This document shows positions 61,122-64,000 of a stretch of DNA of 64,000 bases, one piece after another. This stretch comes from Kribbella sp. CA-293567 (GTDB taxonomy: Bacteria; Actinomycetota; Actinomycetes; Propionibacteriales; Kribbellaceae). Numbering within the stretch: position 1 is the first letter of the stretch; every line of letters starts with the position of its first letter. The DNA is taken from positions 6,820,001 through 6,884,000 of the forward strand of contig NZ_CP114065.1 in assembly GCF_027627575.1 (NCBI RefSeq), in the 5' to 3' direction. The notes under the pieces are model-generated. The model ran no database searches, had not been told where the DNA came from, and worked only from the letters and a program-made list of their open reading frames with translations. Position numbers and translations under genes: made by a program.

Positions 61122-62792
61122 TCAGCGGGTGAAGAGCGCACCCGTCAGGTTGGTGGTGAGGTTGCGCAGCGAGTCCGGCAGGTACTGGAGGTGCCAGCCA
61201 CGGGGGCCGCGGTACCAGTGGAAGCCCTCGTCCTCGTCGGCGTCGTTGTCGGTCGCCACCAGGGCGTCGATCCAGCGCTCGGAGCCGCCGAGAACTACGG
61301 CGTACGGCAGCGCGCGGGAGCAGAGCTCGGCGTGCTGGTCGGCGGGGAGTTCGCTGACGTCCATCTCCAGCAGCTCACCGCGGATGGCGGCGACCTGGCC
61401 GAGAACCCGGCCGGCGGCCGGCGCCTTGGCGGGCATGTGCCGGCCGATCGCGAGCAGGCCGACGCCGACAGCGGTGATGGCGATGCCGAGCAGACCCCAG
61501 GTGGAGATCAGGGCGAGCACCACGGTCAGGACCACGCCGAGCGCGGTGACCGCGATGCCGATGGTGGCCCACAGCGAGCGGGTGCGGTCCGGGCGCTCGG
61601 AGAACCAGCCCCGCTTGACGACACCGTCGTACAGGGCGTCCTGGACCAGGCCGAGGTTCGCGCGGACCTGGCGGCCGAGCTCGGAGACGAGCACCGCGTC
61701 GTTGTCGCCGAAGATCGCGCGGACCAGGACGTTCTCGTAGCGCTGCAGCTCCTCCGACGGCGCGTTGGCCACCCGGCGGAGCTCCCAGTCGGGACGGGCG
61801 AACTCGGTCTCGTGCTCCAGCTCGGTGATCGTCAGGTGACCGCGGACGGCCAGGTCGATGATCGTGGCGGTCACGTCGACCGGGTCGATCCGCTCGTCGA
61901 TCAATGTGCCCACCTCACCGGGCCGCAGGTCGGCCGGCGGGGTGAAGTCGATCCGGGTGTCCTGCCCGAGGCTGAACAGCGAAGCCGGTACGACGCGGCG
62001 CGGGTCGACCTGGTCGCGGCCCCGCAACCGGTAGAGGACCAGCAGTGCGAGGGCGCCGAGCAGCAGCACCGCGAGGGCGGTGATCAGCTGGGCGGCGTCG
62101 GTGGAGAAGGCGCGCTTGAAGGTCTTGCGGTACTCGACGATCGAGTTGGCCGCGATCTGGCCCTTGGGGAAACCGATCGTGGTCCGGACCGTGTTGCCCG
62201 GCGGCAGACCCTGCTGCTTGAAGGTGGGGCCGGCCGTCTCGCCGAGCTGGGACAGCGTGCACGGGGTGTTGCTGTCGATCGCGCCGGCGAAGCAGGAGAC
62301 GTGGCTGACCTCGGGAGCGCTGTAGACGATGTTGACGTCCTGCACGGTCAGGCCCAGCCCGGTCAGCGGCGAGAACCGCACCTCGGTGCCGTTCAGCGTG
62401 TCCGCGACCGCGCCCTTGACGGTGTAGGTGAAGTCGAGCTGGGTGTCACCGGACAGGTCGGCGACGGCGATCGAGCTGATGTCACCGTTGCTGGTGAGCT
62501 CCTTCTCCTTGTCCGTCCCGCCGGACTTCACCTGCAGGTCCTCGATCTTCTGCACGTGGTCCACGTCGTCGGGCAGGTGGTCGCGAGTGACCACGAACCG
62601 GGTGAAGGTCCCGGTCACGTTGCTCAGCTTCCAGGTCTCGGCGACCTTCAGCGAGCCGTCCCGTTCGACCCGGATCGTAGCGTCGAAATTGGTGACCACC
62701 GGGTCGGCGGTCGCGGTGGCACCGGCCGGAACGCCGGTCAGGGCCAGGAAACCGAGGGCACACAGAGGTACCCCGAGCAGACGTCTACGCAT
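61122..62792 (-). CDS. DUF2207 membrane protein
   Basis: 556 aa. Signal peptide (about 1-29), an extracytoplasmic beta domain with the DUF2207 pattern (TIRVERDGSLKVAETW, LDFTYTVKGAV), one TM helix (about 235-256), a cytoplasmic domain (about 260-400), and two more helices (about 405-450) before a Cys/His-containing C-terminal part. Function unknown; the family is common in actinomycete envelopes. I take the ATG at 62790-62792, where the signal peptide begins; the frame above overlaps the divergent gene. Weak ribosome-binding site. Confidence 0.82.
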   Translation of the reverse strand: MRRRLLGVPLCALGFLALTGVPAGATATADPVVTNFDATIRVERDGSLKVAETWKLSNVTGTFTRFVVTRDHLPDDVDHVQKIEDLQVKSGGTDKEKELTSNGDISSIAVADLSGDTQLDFTYTVKGAVADTLNGTEVRFSPLTGLGLTVQDVNIVYSAPEVSHVSCFAGAIDSNTPCTLSQLGETAGPTFKQQGLPPGNTVRTTIGFPKGQIAANSIVEYRKTFKRAFSTDAAQLITALAVLLLGALALLVLYRLRGRDQVDPRRVVPASLFSLGQDTRIDFTPPADLRPGEVGTLIDERIDPVDVTATIIDLAVRGHLTITELEHETEFARPDWELRRVANAPSEELQRYENVLVRAIFGDNDAVLVSELGRQVRANLGLVQDALYDGVVKRGWFSERPDRTRSLWATIGIAVTALGVVLTVVLALISTWGLLGIAITAVGVGLLAIGRHMPAKAPAAGRVLGQVAAIRGELLEMDVSELPADQHAELCSRALPYAVVLGGSERWIDALVATDNDADEDEGFHWYRGPRGWHLQYLPDSLRNLTTNLTGALFTR

Positions 62793-62916
62793 CGCCCAAT
62801 CACACCGTATCGAGAGGGTCAGAGCTCTGCGGCCGGGCGGCCGGAGCAGGTCGTTGCAGACCGCACCATACCGCGACCCGCTGACCTGAGCCCGGTCTCG
62901 GATAGCGTCTGGCTCC

Positions 62917-64000
62917 GTGTCCAACCAGTGGCCCCCCGGCCAGAACCCTCAGCAGCCCCCGCAAGGCCCGCCCGGGCCGTGGCAAGGTCCTCCGCCGGGG
63001 CAGCAGTGGCAGGCACCCCCTCCCCAAGGACAGTGGGGGCCGCAACCGCAGTGGCAGCAGCCACCGCCGCCGCAGTACGGGGGCGGGTTGCCGCATGGCA
63101 TGGGCTGGGGTGCGCCTCAGCCGGGCGGCCCAGGCTGGACGCCGCCGAGGAAGAAGGGCGGGGCCGGCAAGGCGATCCTGCTCGTGCTGGGAGTCGTCGT
63201 ACTCGGAGTGGTGGGCGGCACGGCCGCAGTGATCGCACTGAAGCCGAACGACCCCTACACCAGTACGCCGTCCCCGACGGCGACCTACAGCCCGACGTAC
63301 TCGCCGTCGGAGGAGCCTTCGCCGCAGCCGCCGAGCACTCAGCCGACGTCGCCGGTGGCACCGACCACGTCGAGACCTACGGCGACCCGGCCGACCGCTC
63401 CCCGGACCACCTCCCGGCCGACCACGAAGCCCCGGTCCGAGCCGAGCAATCTCGACATCGTCGCCCGCAACCGGCTCTACCAGGCGGGCAAGATGGGTTC
63501 GGTCAACTGCCGCGAGTCCAGTGCCCGCCCGGCCACAGCCGCCGGTGCCCGGGCCAACTACGCCAATCTGGTCAACTGCCTCAACCGCTCCTGGCCGGCG
63601 CTGGTCCAGCGGTCAGGTTCCACCTTCCGGGCCCCGAGGGTGATGTCGTTCTCCGGCACCGTGACCACCCCCTGCGGCAGCATGTACGACTCCGGGCCGC
63701 CCTTCTACTGCCCGAGCAACCAGACGATCTACATGAACCTGACCGAGGACGTCGGCAACTACAAGCGGGTCAACGCGAGCTACGCCCGGGTCTGGGCCCG
63801 GATGTGGATGCTGCACCAGTTCGCGCACGAGTACGGCCATCACGTGCAGAACCTGACCGGCATCATGCGGGCCAGCTTCGACCTGCGCTACGACGCCCCC
63901 AACCAAGCCGGCGAGCTGCTCGCCAGCCGCCGGCTCGAACTGCAGGCTTCCTGCCTCGGCGACGTCTTCATCGCCGCCAACAAGCGCAGCTACCCGCTGA
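62917..64000 (+). CDS. Neutral zinc metallopeptidase (PF04228-like), cut by window end
   Basis: At least 361 aa; the 3' end lies beyond the window. A cytoplasmic Pro/Gln-rich N-terminus (about 1-85), one TM helix (about 90-112) and a Ser/Pro/Thr-rich linker (about 115-185) precede the peptidase domain. HEYGHHVQ starts at His304, and SRRLELQASC follows near residue 339, the same order as in the gene at 20333. Starts with GTG at 62917, without a clear ribosome-binding site. Divergent from the DUF2207 gene. Confidence 0.83.
   Translation, partial: MSNQWPPGQNPQQPPQGPPGPWQGPPPGQQWQAPPPQGQWGPQPQWQQPPPPQYGGGLPHGMGWGAPQPGGPGWTPPRKKGGAGKAILLVLGVVVLGVVGGTAAVIALKPNDPYTSTPSPTATYSPTYSPSEEPSPQPPSTQPTSPVAPTTSRPTATRPTAPRTTSRPTTKPRSEPSNLDIVARNRLYQAGKMGSVNCRESSARPATAAGARANYANLVNCLNRSWPALVQRSGSTFRAPRVMSFSGTVTTPCGSMYDSGPPFYCPSNQTIYMNLTEDVGNYKRVNASYARVWARMWMLHQFAHEYGHHVQNLTGIMRASFDLRYDAPNQAGELLASRRLELQASCLGDVFIAANKRSYPL

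Overview
The window is high-GC DNA with dense, often overlapping genes, many GTG starts and one TTG start. It carries actinobacterial families such as DUF5709, DUF2243, DUF4032, streptogrisins, snapalysin and MsiK-type ABC ATPases. An actinomycete of the Nocardioidales type (Kribbella-like) is the best guess from gene content, but the sequence alone does not fix the genus. I see no rRNA, tRNA, CRISPR array or insertion sequence. No gap without a gene reaches 300 bases; the longest (24498-24747, 28258-28480, 54387-54609) are described where they hold something.

Layout. (1) 40-10882 looks like a stress and respiration island: manganese catalase with a histone-like tail, M20 peptidase, CtaG, DUF2243, a zinc metallopeptidase, DUF5709, a small acidic protein, hemerythrin, a zinc alcohol dehydrogenase, two conserved unknowns and a lone cytochrome oxidase subunit I. 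(2) 10955-16427: EamA exporter and divergent LysR regulator, gamma carbonic anhydrase, an MFS and GH1 beta-glucosidase pair, and a YbjQ-type protein. (3) 16435-22434: a large secreted penicillin-acylase-type Ntn hydrolase with a discoidin domain, a TetR regulator, a second metallopeptidase and a SelA-like PLP enzyme. (4) 22488-27148: DEAD-box RNA helicase, a TetR and membrane-protein pair, SoxR with its own SoxR-box-like dyad, and a snapalysin. (5) 27232-33180: LacI regulator divergent from an MsiK-type ATPase, then a GT2 glycosyltransferase divergent from a YfhO-like membrane protein. (6) 33173-38996: an ABC exporter and a complete copper cassette (CsoR, CopZ, His-rich secreted protein, CopA) with two CsoR operators. 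(7) 39001-39740: a decayed hipA. (8) 39815-45878: a sugar ABC importer without its own ATPase, a GH13 alpha-glucosidase and a second LacI regulator. The MsiK-type ATPase in (5) is a plausible energiser, and the two LacI genes share a similar 16-bp operator-like site. (9) 45965-50701: DUF4032 kinase-like protein, an anchored unknown, and an SDR and acyl-CoA dehydrogenase pair with a TetR regulator. (10) 50773-55476: three streptogrisin-type proteases around a PhoD phosphatase. Two of the proteases share a 5'UTR with two mutually exclusive hairpins, one of which covers the ribosome-binding site. (11) 55511-56649: the most unusual locus. A wHTH/nuclease-like gene is bracketed by two nearly identical 60-bp hairpins in inverted orientation, and the gene itself contains a copy of the hairpin-arm core. 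(12) 56663-64000: RlmB and CysS, a GNAT acetyltransferase, a C39-like secreted protein, a DUF2207 membrane protein and a third metallopeptidase cut by the window end.
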